This document shows, one piece after another, positions 1 through 15,321 of a stretch of 58,791 nucleotides of DNA; the stretch's first letter is position 1; every line of letters starts with the position of its first letter. The position numbers and the translations under genes were made by a program. A model generated the notes under the pieces. It was not told where the DNA came from. It saw only the letters and a list, made by a program, of their open reading frames with translations, and made no database searches. Source of the DNA: Deinococcus piscis (lineage in GTDB: Bacteria > Deinococcota > Deinococci > Deinococcales > Deinococcaceae); the NCBI RefSeq assembly GCF_014653275.1, contig NZ_BNAL01000020.1, positions 1-58,791 on the forward strand, given 5' to 3'.

Positions 1-66
1 TGGACCTCTTGAGGACTCCATTTCCTGCGCCAGGAGGGGCCGAAAGGCAACCTGTCAGGTACTGAG
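1..66. mobile_element. IS terminus (left edge of window)
   Basis: The first 66 bases align without gaps to the reverse complement of the last 66 bases (58726-58791), with 44 identities. The longest shared block is ccaggaggggc (30-40), and the inner tip is tactgag (60-66). This is the pattern of long imperfect terminal inverted repeats of one IS family. The transposase would lie left of base 1. I cannot name the family. Confidence 0.7.
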
Positions 67-129
67 GGCCAGGGCGTGAGAAAAGTGCGCTGACCCGGCT
101 GACTGACACCGCCCGCAGTGATTTCGGCA

Positions 130-155
130 AGTTGGGCCAACTCAACTTCAGTTGG
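130..155. promoter_or_regulatory. Clustered AGTTGG half-sites upstream of mfd
   Basis: AGTTGG occurs at 130-135, its inverse CCAACT at 137-142, and AGTTGG again at 150-155. The first two form a 6-1-6 palindrome. The site may be an operator, or a remnant of whatever gene the left IS interrupted. Nothing else recognisable lies between 67 and 270. Confidence 0.25.
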
Positions 156-270
156 GAAGCGCAGTTCAAGGCGTGGCGTACGCAGAATCAGTTCATACGG
201 TGGCCAAAACGGGTTGATCATGTGCTGAGAATAGTTGCGGACGCTCCGGCGGCGCATCAGCCATACAGCG

Positions 271-276
271 TATCCT
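271..276 (+). promoter_or_regulatory. mfd -10 element, leaderless
   Basis: TATCCT lies 6 nt before a GTG codon at 283. There is no Shine-Dalgarno sequence. This favours the GTG over the upstream ATG at 235, which precedes the -10 element. Confidence 0.55.
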
Positions 277-282
277 CTCTCA

Positions 283-3447
<3,165 letters not shown>

Positions 3448-3449
3448 GG

Positions 3450-3497
3450 TCAGGGCTGCGAGTACCAGCCAGCAAAAGGTACGGTTGGCAGCCCTGA
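3450..3497 (+). terminator. Hairpin after mfd
   Basis: Ten-base perfect arms, 3450-3459 and 3488-3497, start three bases after the mfd stop codon. A second small hairpin (GTACC/GGTAC) lies in the loop. There is no strong T-run, so termination may be inefficient. Confidence 0.5.
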
Positions 3498-3950
3498 CTC
3501 GCCTTTGAAAACATGGAATCAGGCCCAATGAGGTCTGACCAGAGTGCCGTCTGCTTGGGGAAGCCTTGCCCCAACCATGTCTGTGAGTGGCCCTGCTTAC
3601 AAGGAACCCAGCTGGCAGGGGCTTTGTTTGACAGCCTTAGGGGAATCCGTTTTCAAAAATTCCCGTCGCACGTCCCGTAACTTTGATTGTGTCCATGCGG
3701 GAGCGGGAACCCTGGGGATTTGCAGCCTCGGGCCAGGTGTCAGAACCCAGCCCAAGGCTGCAAATTTCGTTTCAGCTGTCACATTTAGGGACAAATCACC
3801 TTGCATCCGCTGGTGTGCTAACCTCCGTGCATCTTTAGTCAAGCTATATGTTCACTCATTTGTAAGGTCTGGCGCGTGTCTGGGTACTTACGTGTGCGGC
3901 GCATAGCCTGGTGAGAGAGAAGGTCAAATCCCCCCCCTGGAGCTGAAAGC
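3498..3950 (+). other. Long non-coding leader before the alanine symporter
   Basis: No convincing gene lies here. A 120-codon open frame at 3544-3906 has no ribosome site, no known motif and a cysteine-scattered composition, so I do not call it. A perfect TTGACA lies at 3628-3633 but has no good -10 at the right distance. The main structure is the hairpin at 3718-3765. Confidence 0.5.
3718..3765 (+). ncRNA. Strong hairpin, possible leader element or sRNA
   Basis: Arms 3718-3728 and 3755-3765 are perfectly complementary over 11 bp. One mismatch follows, then 4 more pairs (3730-3733 with 3750-3753) and a 16-nt loop. A short T-rich stretch follows on the plus strand. I match it to no known riboswitch. 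It could be a leader structure for the symporter, or the 3' end of a small RNA. Confidence 0.35.
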
Positions 3951-5417
3951 ATGTTTGAAACCCTCGTGAATACCCTCAACGGTTGGGTCTGGAGCCCGGC
4001 CCTGATTTATCTCTGCCTGGGCGTCGGGCTGTACTTTTCTATCCGCACGGGCTTTTTGCAGGTGCGGCACTTTGGCGAAATGATCCGGCTGCTGCGCGAT
4101 GGCCGCAGCTCCAACGAAGGTGTGTCGTCGTTCCAGGCGCTGGCGATGGCGCTGGCGGGGCGCGTCGGCACCGGCAACATTGCAGGTGTAGCGACGGCCA
4201 TCACCTTTGGCGGTCCCGGCGCACTGTTCTGGATGTGGATGGTGGCGTTCCTGGGGGCCAGCACGGCGTTCGTGGAATCGGTGCTGGGCCAAATCTACAA
4301 AGAAAAAGACAGTGGTGGGCACTATGTGGGCGGCCCAGCCTACTACTTTGAAAAGGGCCTGGGGCAGAAGTGGTACGGCGTGCTGTTTGCGATCAGTGCC
4401 GCTGTCGCCTGCGGCCTGCTGCTGCCGGGCGTGCAGGCCAACTCCATCGCTACGGCCATGACCACCGCGCTGAATGTGCCTCCCATCTTCACGGCGGGCG
4501 TGCTGGCCGTCATTCTGGCCTTTATCATCTTTGGGGGCGTCAAGCGCATCGCGTCCGCCGCCGAAGTGATTGTGCCGTTCATGGCGGGGGCTTATATCTT
4601 GGTCGCCATCGCCGTGGTGCTGATGAATATTGGTCAGCTGCCTGAAACCCTGGCGCTGATTTTCCGCTCGGCCTTTGGCATGGACGCCGCGTTTGGGGCC
4701 ATCATCGGTCAGGCGGTGGCTTGGGGCGTCAAGCGCGGCGTGTATTCCAACGAAGCCGGCCAGGGCACTGGCCCGCATCCTGCCGCCGCCGCCAACGTGT
4801 CTCACCCTGCCAAGCAGGGGCTGGTCCAGGCGTTCTCGGTGTATGTGGATACCCTGCTGGTGTGCTCGGCCACCGGGTTCATGCTGCTGACCACCGGCAT
4901 GTACAACGTGCAGGACCCCAACAATGCCGAAGGCTTCTTGCATCAGGGTGTGGCGGGCGTGGCGGCTGGTCCCGGCTACGTTCAGACGGCAATGGAGAAC
5001 ATCATGCCCGGCATCGGTTCCATCTTCGTGGCAGTGGCGCTGTTCCTGTTCGCCTTTACTACCATTCTCGCCTACTACTACATCGCGGAAACCAACATCC
5101 GCTATCTCAGCCGCAGCGTGAATCTGGACTGGGCACTGCCCATCCTCAAGCTGGTGCTGATTGGCATGGTGGTGTACGGTTGCCTGCGGACCGCCGACCT
5201 GGCCTGGGCAATGGGTGACCTCGGTGTAGGTGTGATGGCGTGGCTGAACATCATCGGGATTCTGTTCTTGCAAAAGCCTGCACTGGCCGCACTGCGCGAC
5301 TACGAAGCCCAGAAAAAGGCAGGCCGCGACCCTGTGTATGACGCCGAGGCCAACGGTGTCCACAACGCGCCGATGTGGGCCGACATTCGCCGTGATTTTG
5401 AAAGCCGCCGTGGCTAA
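3951..5417 (+). CDS. Alanine/glycine:Na+ symporter, AGCS family
   Basis: This inner-membrane secondary transporter probably imports alanine or glycine with sodium. The 488 residues match the family length and form about ten hydrophobic segments. AGCS hallmarks are present: the GTGNIAGVA stretch near residue 75, the GGPAYYFEKGLG motif near 130, and SNEAGQGTGPHPAAAA near 265. The start is supported by GGAG about 8 nt before ATG 3951. The gene is monocistronic, has a long leader, and ends before a 19-bp terminator shared with lon. Substrate choice is inferred from the family only. Confidence 0.88.
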   Translation: MFETLVNTLNGWVWSPALIYLCLGVGLYFSIRTGFLQVRHFGEMIRLLRDGRSSNEGVSSFQALAMALAGRVGTGNIAGVATAITFGGPGALFWMWMVAFLGASTAFVESVLGQIYKEKDSGGHYVGGPAYYFEKGLGQKWYGVLFAISAAVACGLLLPGVQANSIATAMTTALNVPPIFTAGVLAVILAFIIFGGVKRIASAAEVIVPFMAGAYILVAIAVVLMNIGQLPETLALIFRSAFGMDAAFGAIIGQAVAWGVKRGVYSNEAGQGTGPHPAAAANVSHPAKQGLVQAFSVYVDTLLVCSATGFMLLTTGMYNVQDPNNAEGFLHQGVAGVAAGPGYVQTAMENIMPGIGSIFVAVALFLFAFTTILAYYYIAETNIRYLSRSVNLDWALPILKLVLIGMVVYGCLRTADLAWAMGDLGVGVMAWLNIIGILFLQKPALAALRDYEAQKKAGRDPVYDAEANGVHNAPMWADIRRDFESRRG

Positions 5418-5448
5418 GGCGCACGCCTGAAGCGACATTTCAAGCACC

Positions 5449-5493
5449 ACAAGGAAAGGACCAGAGCCATATTCGCTCTGGTCCTTTCCTTGT
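5449..5493. terminator. Bidirectional terminator between symporter and lon
   Basis: A perfect 19-bp stem (5449-5467 with 5475-5493) has a 7-nt loop. It sits between the convergent symporter and lon genes. The arms carry A-rich and T-rich flanks that serve both strands. Confidence 0.85.
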
Positions 5494-5568
5494 GTGTTGT
5501 CGTTGGTCGGCTTCCAGTGGCCCCGGCCTCCAGCACTTCTGAGCAGCGCTGGAGGCCCGCACTCTGTA

Positions 5569-8070
<2,502 letters not shown>

Positions 8071-8173
8071 TAGGTGCTCCTTTGGCGGAGAGGATGGCAA
8101 AAGTTGGCGGGGAGGGGCGGTGTAAGAACGCTGCACCCCGCTCCAAAGTAGAAAGGCAGTCTAGGAGCTGAGG

Positions 8174-8188
8174 TACAGCGGCGCTGTA
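8174..8188. promoter_or_regulatory. Perfect 7-1-7 palindrome upstream of lon
   Basis: TACAGCGGCGCTGTA is fully symmetrical and lies between clpX and lon, about 105 nt before the lon start. A near copy (TACAGCGGCGCTACA) occurs upstream of pyrD at 58089-58103. It is a candidate operator; the protein is unknown. Confidence 0.4.
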
Positions 8189-8213
8189 ATGCGAGTTGCG
8201 ATTTTACTGAAGA

Positions 8214-9424
8214 TTAAGCAGACTTCTTGAGTCCCTTAGACTCAAGCAAGCGCATCGGATGGTCAATGTGCTCCGCTTCAAACTTCAGGTCCTTGAGCCC
8301 TTCCAGCGGCAGCTCAAACAGCAAATCCGTCATGGCTTTTTCCAGTACGGCGCGCAGGCCACGGGCACCCGTCTTGCGTTCGCGGGCGCGCTTGGCAACC
8401 TCTTGCAGGGCCTCTTCGCTGAAGGTGAGGTCCACGTCCTGAAAACCGAACAGGGCCTGATACTGCCGGATGATGGCGCCCTGCGGCTCGGTCAGGATGC
8501 GGACCAGGGCTTCTTCATCCAGGTCTTGCAGCTGCACCACCAGCGGCAGGCGGCCCACAAACTCCGGAATCAGGCCGAACTTGACCAGGTCCTCGGGCAT
8601 AAAGCGCACTTCTTCGTGCTCCTCGCCCTTGGCCTCAGCGCCAAAGCCCACGCTGCGCACGTTGGTGCGGCTGCGGGCGATGTCCTCCATGCCGTCAAAA
8701 GCTCCGCCCACGATAAACAGGATGTTGCGGGTGTCCACCTGTACCAACTCCTGCTGGGGGTGTTTGCGTCCGCCCTGCGGGGGCACCTGCGCGGTGGTGC
8801 CTTCAATGATTTTCAGCAGCGCCTGCTGCACGCCCTCGCCCGACACGTCGCGGGTAATGGAGGTGCCTTCCGACTTGCGGGCAATCTTGTCAATCTCATC
8901 CACGTAGATGATGCCGCGCTCGGCAGCCTGCGGGTCGTAGTCGGCGGACTGGAGCAGGCGAACGATGACGTTTTCCACGTCGTCGCCGACATACCCGGCT
9001 TCGGTCAGGGTGGTGGCGTCGGCAATGGCAAACGGCACCTCCAGCATCTCCGCCAGCGACTGTGCCAGCAGCGTCTTGCCGGTGCCCGTCGGGCCAATCA
9101 AGAGAATGTTGCTCTTTTGCAGGCCCGCGTCGGGGTGGCTGAGACGCTGATAGTGGCTGACCACCGCCACCGCCAGAGCCTTCTTGGCCTCGTCCTGACC
9201 GATCACGAACTCGTCCAGATAAGCCTTGATCTCCTTGGGGCTGGGCAGTTCGGACAGGTCGAATTCTTCGCCACTCGTCTTCAGGTTCTGGCGAACCAGC
9301 TCGGAGGCACGCTCGGCGCACTCGTTGCAGATAAAAGCGGTGCGGCCCGGCGCTTCGATCAGCTGGGCAATCTGGGGATGCTGCCTTCCGCAGAATGAGC
9401 AGCGGTCCCCGGTCACAGGTTTGG

Positions 9425-9428
<4 letters not shown>
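8214..9428 (-). CDS. clpX: ClpX, unfoldase of the ClpXP protease
   Basis: AAA+ unfoldase that recognises tagged proteins and feeds them into ClpP. It has 404 residues. The N-terminal zinc-binding domain has Cys10, Cys13, Cys34 and Cys37. Walker A GPTGTGKT ends around Lys118, Walker B is [11 protein letters not shown], and sensor motifs and the IPEFVGRLP region follow. Its ATG overlaps the clpP stop by four bases (ATGA), indicating translational coupling in a clpP-clpX operon. About 140 bases separate it from lon, which has its own ribosome site. Confidence 0.97.
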
Positions 9429-10021
<593 letters not shown>

Positions 10022-10193
10022 ACCCTCCAGTATCGCACGCTCGCTGCGGGCAAAGGTAGGCAGAAAGGAGGTTGCGGGCTGGGGCCTGACAGACCGATGA
10101 ACTTACTTTTTGGCGGTGTGGGTTCCAGGTATAGGGTTGCCCGTGCACTTCAGGTGACAGGCCATGCGGCAAAGTGGGAGCGGGAGGAATTCT

Positions 10194-11153
10194 ATGATCA
10201 AGACAGTGACGGTATGTGGCAGCGGCGTGCTGGGCGGACAAATCGCCTACCAGTGCGCGTTTCACGGCTTCAAGGTGCAGGTCTATGACATCAGCGAGGA
10301 GGCCCTGACCCGGGGCCGGACACAACTGGAAGGGTTGCCCGCGCATTTTCAGCGGGACTTGGGAGCAGCGCCCGAGCAGACCGCTGCTGGCCTGGCCCGC
10401 CTGAGCTACCACACCGACCTGGCGCAGGCGGTGCAGGGCGCGGACCTGGTGATTGAGGCTGTGCCGGAAAACCTAGACATCAAGCGCGAGTTCTACCGCC
10501 AGCTGGCCGCAGTCGCCGCGCCCCACACCATTTTCGCCACCAATTCGTCCACGCTGCTGCCCAGCGATATCGCGCAGGCCACAGGCCGCCCGGACCGCTT
10601 CCTCGCGCTGCACTTTGCCAACCGCATCTGGCGCAACAACACTGCCGAGGTGATGGGGTCGCCCGCCACTTCCCCGGAAGTCTTTGGGCAGATTGTGGAG
10701 TTTGCCGCTCAGATTGGCATGGTGCCCCTGCCGCTGTACAAGGAGCAGCCTGGCTACATCCTCAACAGTCTGCTGGTGCCCTGGCTGAGCGCCGCGCTGG
10801 ACCTGGTGGTGCGCGATGTGGCCGACCCACACACGGTAGACCGCACCTGGATGATCGCCACGGGAGCGCCGCTGGGGCCGTTCGCCACCTACGACGTGAT
10901 CGGCCTGACCACCGCCTACAACGTTAACCAGGCCAAAGCGGCGGCAGGTGATCCCCGCGGTGCAGCGGGAGCGGCGTATCTCAAAGACCGGATAGACAGG
11001 GGCCTGCTGGGCATGGCAACCGGCGAGGGCTTCTACACCTATCCGAACCCGGAGTACACGCAGCCGGATTTCCTCAGCCCGGCGCAGGTGTCTGCTTCGG
11101 CGCAACAGGAAGTGAGCGAGAAAGCGGACAACGAGTCCGGGGACCAGCACTGA
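10194..11153 (+). CDS. 3-hydroxyacyl-CoA dehydrogenase family protein
   Basis: NAD-dependent oxidation of 3-hydroxyacyl-CoA to 3-ketoacyl-CoA, in fatty-acid degradation or the 3-hydroxybutyryl-CoA route. It has 319 residues from ATG 10194, preceded by GGGAGGA. The N-terminal Rossmann fold has the nucleotide motif GSGVLGGQ (9-16), and the C-terminal 3HCDH helical domain follows. The catalytic His region reads LHFANRIWRNNTAEVMG, which differs from the usual HF.NPV..M..VEV pattern, so the substrate may be unusual. No thiolase or enoyl-CoA hydratase gene is adjacent. Confidence 0.85.
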   Translation: MIKTVTVCGSGVLGGQIAYQCAFHGFKVQVYDISEEALTRGRTQLEGLPAHFQRDLGAAPEQTAAGLARLSYHTDLAQAVQGADLVIEAVPENLDIKREFYRQLAAVAAPHTIFATNSSTLLPSDIAQATGRPDRFLALHFANRIWRNNTAEVMGSPATSPEVFGQIVEFAAQIGMVPLPLYKEQPGYILNSLLVPWLSAALDLVVRDVADPHTVDRTWMIATGAPLGPFATYDVIGLTTAYNVNQAKAAAGDPRGAAGAAYLKDRIDRGLLGMATGEGFYTYPNPEYTQPDFLSPAQVSASAQQEVSEKADNESGDQH

Positions 11154-11158
11154 ACTGA

Positions 11159-11197
11159 GCCAGCCCGACCGCCCCAAGAGGGTGTGGTCGGGCTGGC
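11159..11197. terminator. Terminator between dehydrogenase and RNase J
   Basis: A perfect 12-bp stem (11159-11170 with 11186-11197) with a 15-nt loop, located between convergent genes. T-rich bases follow on the plus strand. Confidence 0.7.
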
Positions 11198-11250
11198 GTC
11201 ACCTTGTTTGATTCAGAGCGTTCAATCAGTGCTCAATCGGGCTTGGCTGC

Positions 11251-12936
<1,686 letters not shown>

Positions 12937-13344
12937 GATGCTCCTTAGGGTGAGTGGAGTGGCTTTGGTCTGTGGGGAGACACATAGGGTGTCTTTGAGA
13001 TAGCCCTGGTTGGGCTCGGTGCTTTGGTCAGGTAGGCCCGCTCGCAAAGTCGCCGCAAGCGCTTTGATGGCCAGGGCCGAAAGAGGGCGAAAGGATATGC
13101 TGAAGGCGGAGGCCAAAAGCCGTGCAGCACAGAGATGTTGCTGTGGGCCAGGCGCTACCGCAGTGCTCTTACGCTACCACAGGCAGCTGTGCTTGGCAGA
13201 GAGATGCACAGGGCCCGCCGCCGAACAGGATGTGGACCGAACAGGATGCAAAGAGGATCAGGCGCTGCCACTGCCCCTGTGCTGAAGGGAGCTTGGGGCA
13301 AGGGAGGAACCGCTTTCTTTAAGGAAGCGTTATGATGCGGAGCA
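12937..13344. other. Divergent intergenic region, RNase J / drRRA
   Basis: This region has no gene. It holds two exact 12-base direct repeats, CCGAACAGGATG at 13221-13232 and 13237-13248. A 9-1-9 near-palindrome lies at 13311-13329 directly before the drRRA -10 element. Direct repeats are the usual binding pattern of OmpR-family regulators. Confidence 0.5.
13311..13336 (+). promoter_or_regulatory. drRRA promoter with palindromic operator candidate
   Basis: TATGAT (13331-13336) lies 8 nt before ATG 13345 with no clear Shine-Dalgarno, so the transcript is probably near-leaderless. The 19-base element 13311-13329 has 9-nt arms with one G-T mismatch and ends two bases before the -10, in the promoter spacer. 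Confidence 0.45.
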
Positions 13345-14010
13345 ATGAGCGAACATCACATCTTGATCATCGAGGACGACCTGGACATTGCCAACGTCCT
13401 GAAACTGGACCTGACGGATGCCGGGTATGAGGTGGACCACGCTGACGTGGCGATGACGGGCCTGATCAAAGCCCGCGAAGACAATCCGGACCTGATTATT
13501 CTGGACCTGGGCCTCCCTGACTTCGACGGCGGTGACGTGGTGCAGCGTCTGCGTAAGAACAGCGCCGTGCCCATCATCGTGCTGACAGCCCGCGACACGG
13601 TAGACGAAAAAGTCCGCCTGCTGGGTCTGGGCGCAGACGACTACATCATCAAGCCGTTTCATCCTGACGAGCTGCTGGCCCGCGTCAAGGTGCAGCTGCG
13701 TCAGCGCGTGACCGAGAGCCTCAGCATGGGCGATCTGACCCTGGACCCCCAGAAGCGCCTGGCAACCTACAAGGGCGAAGAGCTGCGCCTGAGCCCCAAG
13801 GAATTCGACATTCTCAGCCTGCTGATTCGCCAGCCGGGCCGGGTGTACTCCCGCGCCGAGATCGGCCAGGAAATCTGGCAGGGCCGCTTGCCCGAAGGCA
13901 GCAACGTGGTAGATGTCCACATGGCCAACCTGCGGGCCAAGCTGCGCGATCTGGACGGCTACGGCCTGCTGCGGACCGTGCGCGGCGTGGGTTACGCGCT
14001 GCGGGGCTAA
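13345..14010 (+). CDS. drRRA: OmpR-family response regulator, DrRRA orthologue
   Basis: Two-component transcription factor. In D. radiodurans DrRRA is needed for normal radiation resistance and controls many stress and repair genes. The 221 residues comprise a receiver domain (about 1-115) with acidic pocket Glu10/Asp11/Asp12, phosphoacceptor Asp54, Thr81 and Lys103, then a winged-helix DNA-binding domain (about 125-221) ending RTVRGVGYALRG. No sensor kinase gene is adjacent, so it is an orphan regulator here. The orthology call rests on sequence type plus the RNase J neighbour. Confidence 0.88.
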   Translation: MSEHHILIIEDDLDIANVLKLDLTDAGYEVDHADVAMTGLIKAREDNPDLIILDLGLPDFDGGDVVQRLRKNSAVPIIVLTARDTVDEKVRLLGLGADDYIIKPFHPDELLARVKVQLRQRVTESLSMGDLTLDPQKRLATYKGEELRLSPKEFDILSLLIRQPGRVYSRAEIGQEIWQGRLPEGSNVVDVHMANLRAKLRDLDGYGLLRTVRGVGYALRG

Positions 14011-14047
14011 GCCTTCTTACACCCTGACTGCTGAGCCTGCCTAACCC

Positions 14048-14076
14048 AAGCCCTGGCTGCCAGTCAGGGCTTTTGC
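14048..14076 (+). terminator. Terminator after drRRA
   Basis: Eight-base perfect arms, AAGCCCTG (14048-14055) and CAGGGCTT (14065-14072), are followed by T residues. A tandem GAGAGGTT duplication lies just downstream at about 14084-14100. Confidence 0.75.
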
Positions 14077-14210
14077 CTTTGTTGAGAGGTTTGAGAGGTT
14101 ACAGGGCTTTTCATGGGGCTCAAGGGGCAAGGGGGTATAGAGCTGCATTTGAGCGCTGCCAAGTCGTCAGGAGAGCGAAGGTTGCCCGCGAATCGCTAGA
14201 CTGATGTTGC

Positions 14211-15248
14211 ATGCCCAGCTCACAGATGGACCCCCGCATCATCTCTGCCTTACGGGACTATTTTTCTGCTTTTTTGATGTCCTGCCGTGAAAAGGAATTG
14301 GACCAGAAGGCCGAAGAGCGGCGGCACTTGCCAGAATTTTTTCTGACCTTCTCTCCGGATGCTTCGGGGGGGAGCACCAAGGCAGCGCTGTCGGTCTATC
14401 TGTCACAGGACCACCCACGCTATGAAACGCTGGATGAGGTGGTGGGTGAACATAAGGTATTTCTCGAAAGCTGTGAGGTCCCCCTCAGGTGCTATGGTCC
14501 GCAGGAGCGCACCGCTATGTACCGCGATTTCGCTCGCAGCGGCGTGACCTACTACCTGCACCCAGGAGCGCTGGAAGCCATAGCAGCCTTTCCTGTCAGC
14601 CGCGATGCCTATGGGCGGCTGTCGCTGATCCTGAACTGGATATATGGCCTGCTGCTGCTCGGAACAGGGGTGTTGATGCTGGCCGACGGCAACGACTGGG
14701 GCTTCTGGTTGGCCCTCGCGGCAGCGCTGACAGCGGTGTATGGCCTCTTGGCCTGGCTGCTCAACCGCCCGGCCCTGCGGCAGCCGCTCTCTGCCCTCCG
14801 CCAGCAGCGCTTCGGGGAGATTTTGTCCGACTGCCAGAAAGTGAGCGAGCGCCAGTTGCCACCCGCGCTGGCTCCCGAAGTGCCTGCCAGCGTGCTGAGC
14901 CTGCTGACACAGTTGCCTACAACCCGTCCCCAGAGCGCGGGAACGCTCAGCGAGGCCGAATGGCGGCTGGGCGAACTGTGGGACCTGGCGCACCGAGCTT
15001 CAGCAGAGCTGGCCAAGATTCCAGAAAGTAGCCCGGTCTATGCCAAGCGGGTCAGGGAAGTGGAGATGCTGCTGCGGCAGCTTCTTCCTGCCTTTCAAGG
15101 GGACGAGCGGGCGCAGGATGTCAGTCGCTTGAATGTCCTGTACGAGCAGGCTCAGCACCATGCTCAGGCGCTGGGGCTTGAGCTTCAGCCCATTCGCGCC
15201 GCCGATGCGCCTGAACAGCCTGAGCACGCCGCCCAGCGCCTGAGCTGA
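14211..15248 (+). CDS. Two-pass membrane protein, unknown function
   Basis: I recognise no family. The 345 residues begin with a charged cytosolic-looking region (1-135) containing a KEKELDQKAEERR stretch. Two hydrophobic segments follow at about 138-158 and 163-184, then a helical, Gln/Ala/Glu-rich C-terminal half. TAGACT (14197-14202) lies 8 nt before ATG 14211 and there is no Shine-Dalgarno, so a leaderless start is likely. A second ATG at codon 6 is possible. Its neighbours give no functional clue. Confidence 0.75.
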   Translation: MPSSQMDPRIISALRDYFSAFLMSCREKELDQKAEERRHLPEFFLTFSPDASGGSTKAALSVYLSQDHPRYETLDEVVGEHKVFLESCEVPLRCYGPQERTAMYRDFARSGVTYYLHPGALEAIAAFPVSRDAYGRLSLILNWIYGLLLLGTGVLMLADGNDWGFWLALAAALTAVYGLLAWLLNRPALRQPLSALRQQRFGEILSDCQKVSERQLPPALAPEVPASVLSLLTQLPTTRPQSAGTLSEAEWRLGELWDLAHRASAELAKIPESSPVYAKRVREVEMLLRQLLPAFQGDERAQDVSRLNVLYEQAQHHAQALGLELQPIRAADAPEQPEHAAQRLS

Positions 15249-15321
15249 TACAGACGGGGAGAGACGCGGGGACGGTGCGTCACCCGTCAGGCCCCTAAGC
15301 CCTACGCCTCACGGCAGTGGT

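Noticed and set aside
36..75. Glycine-riboswitch-like string (GCCGAAAGGCAA...CTGTCAGGTACTGAGG) near the left end
   Set aside because: The same stretch aligns base for base with the right end of the window as an inverted repeat, so an IS terminus explains it better, and no glycine gene follows.
3544..3906. 120-codon open frame in the symporter leader
   Set aside because: No ribosome site, no domain, and it contains the strong hairpin. Composition is not gene-like.
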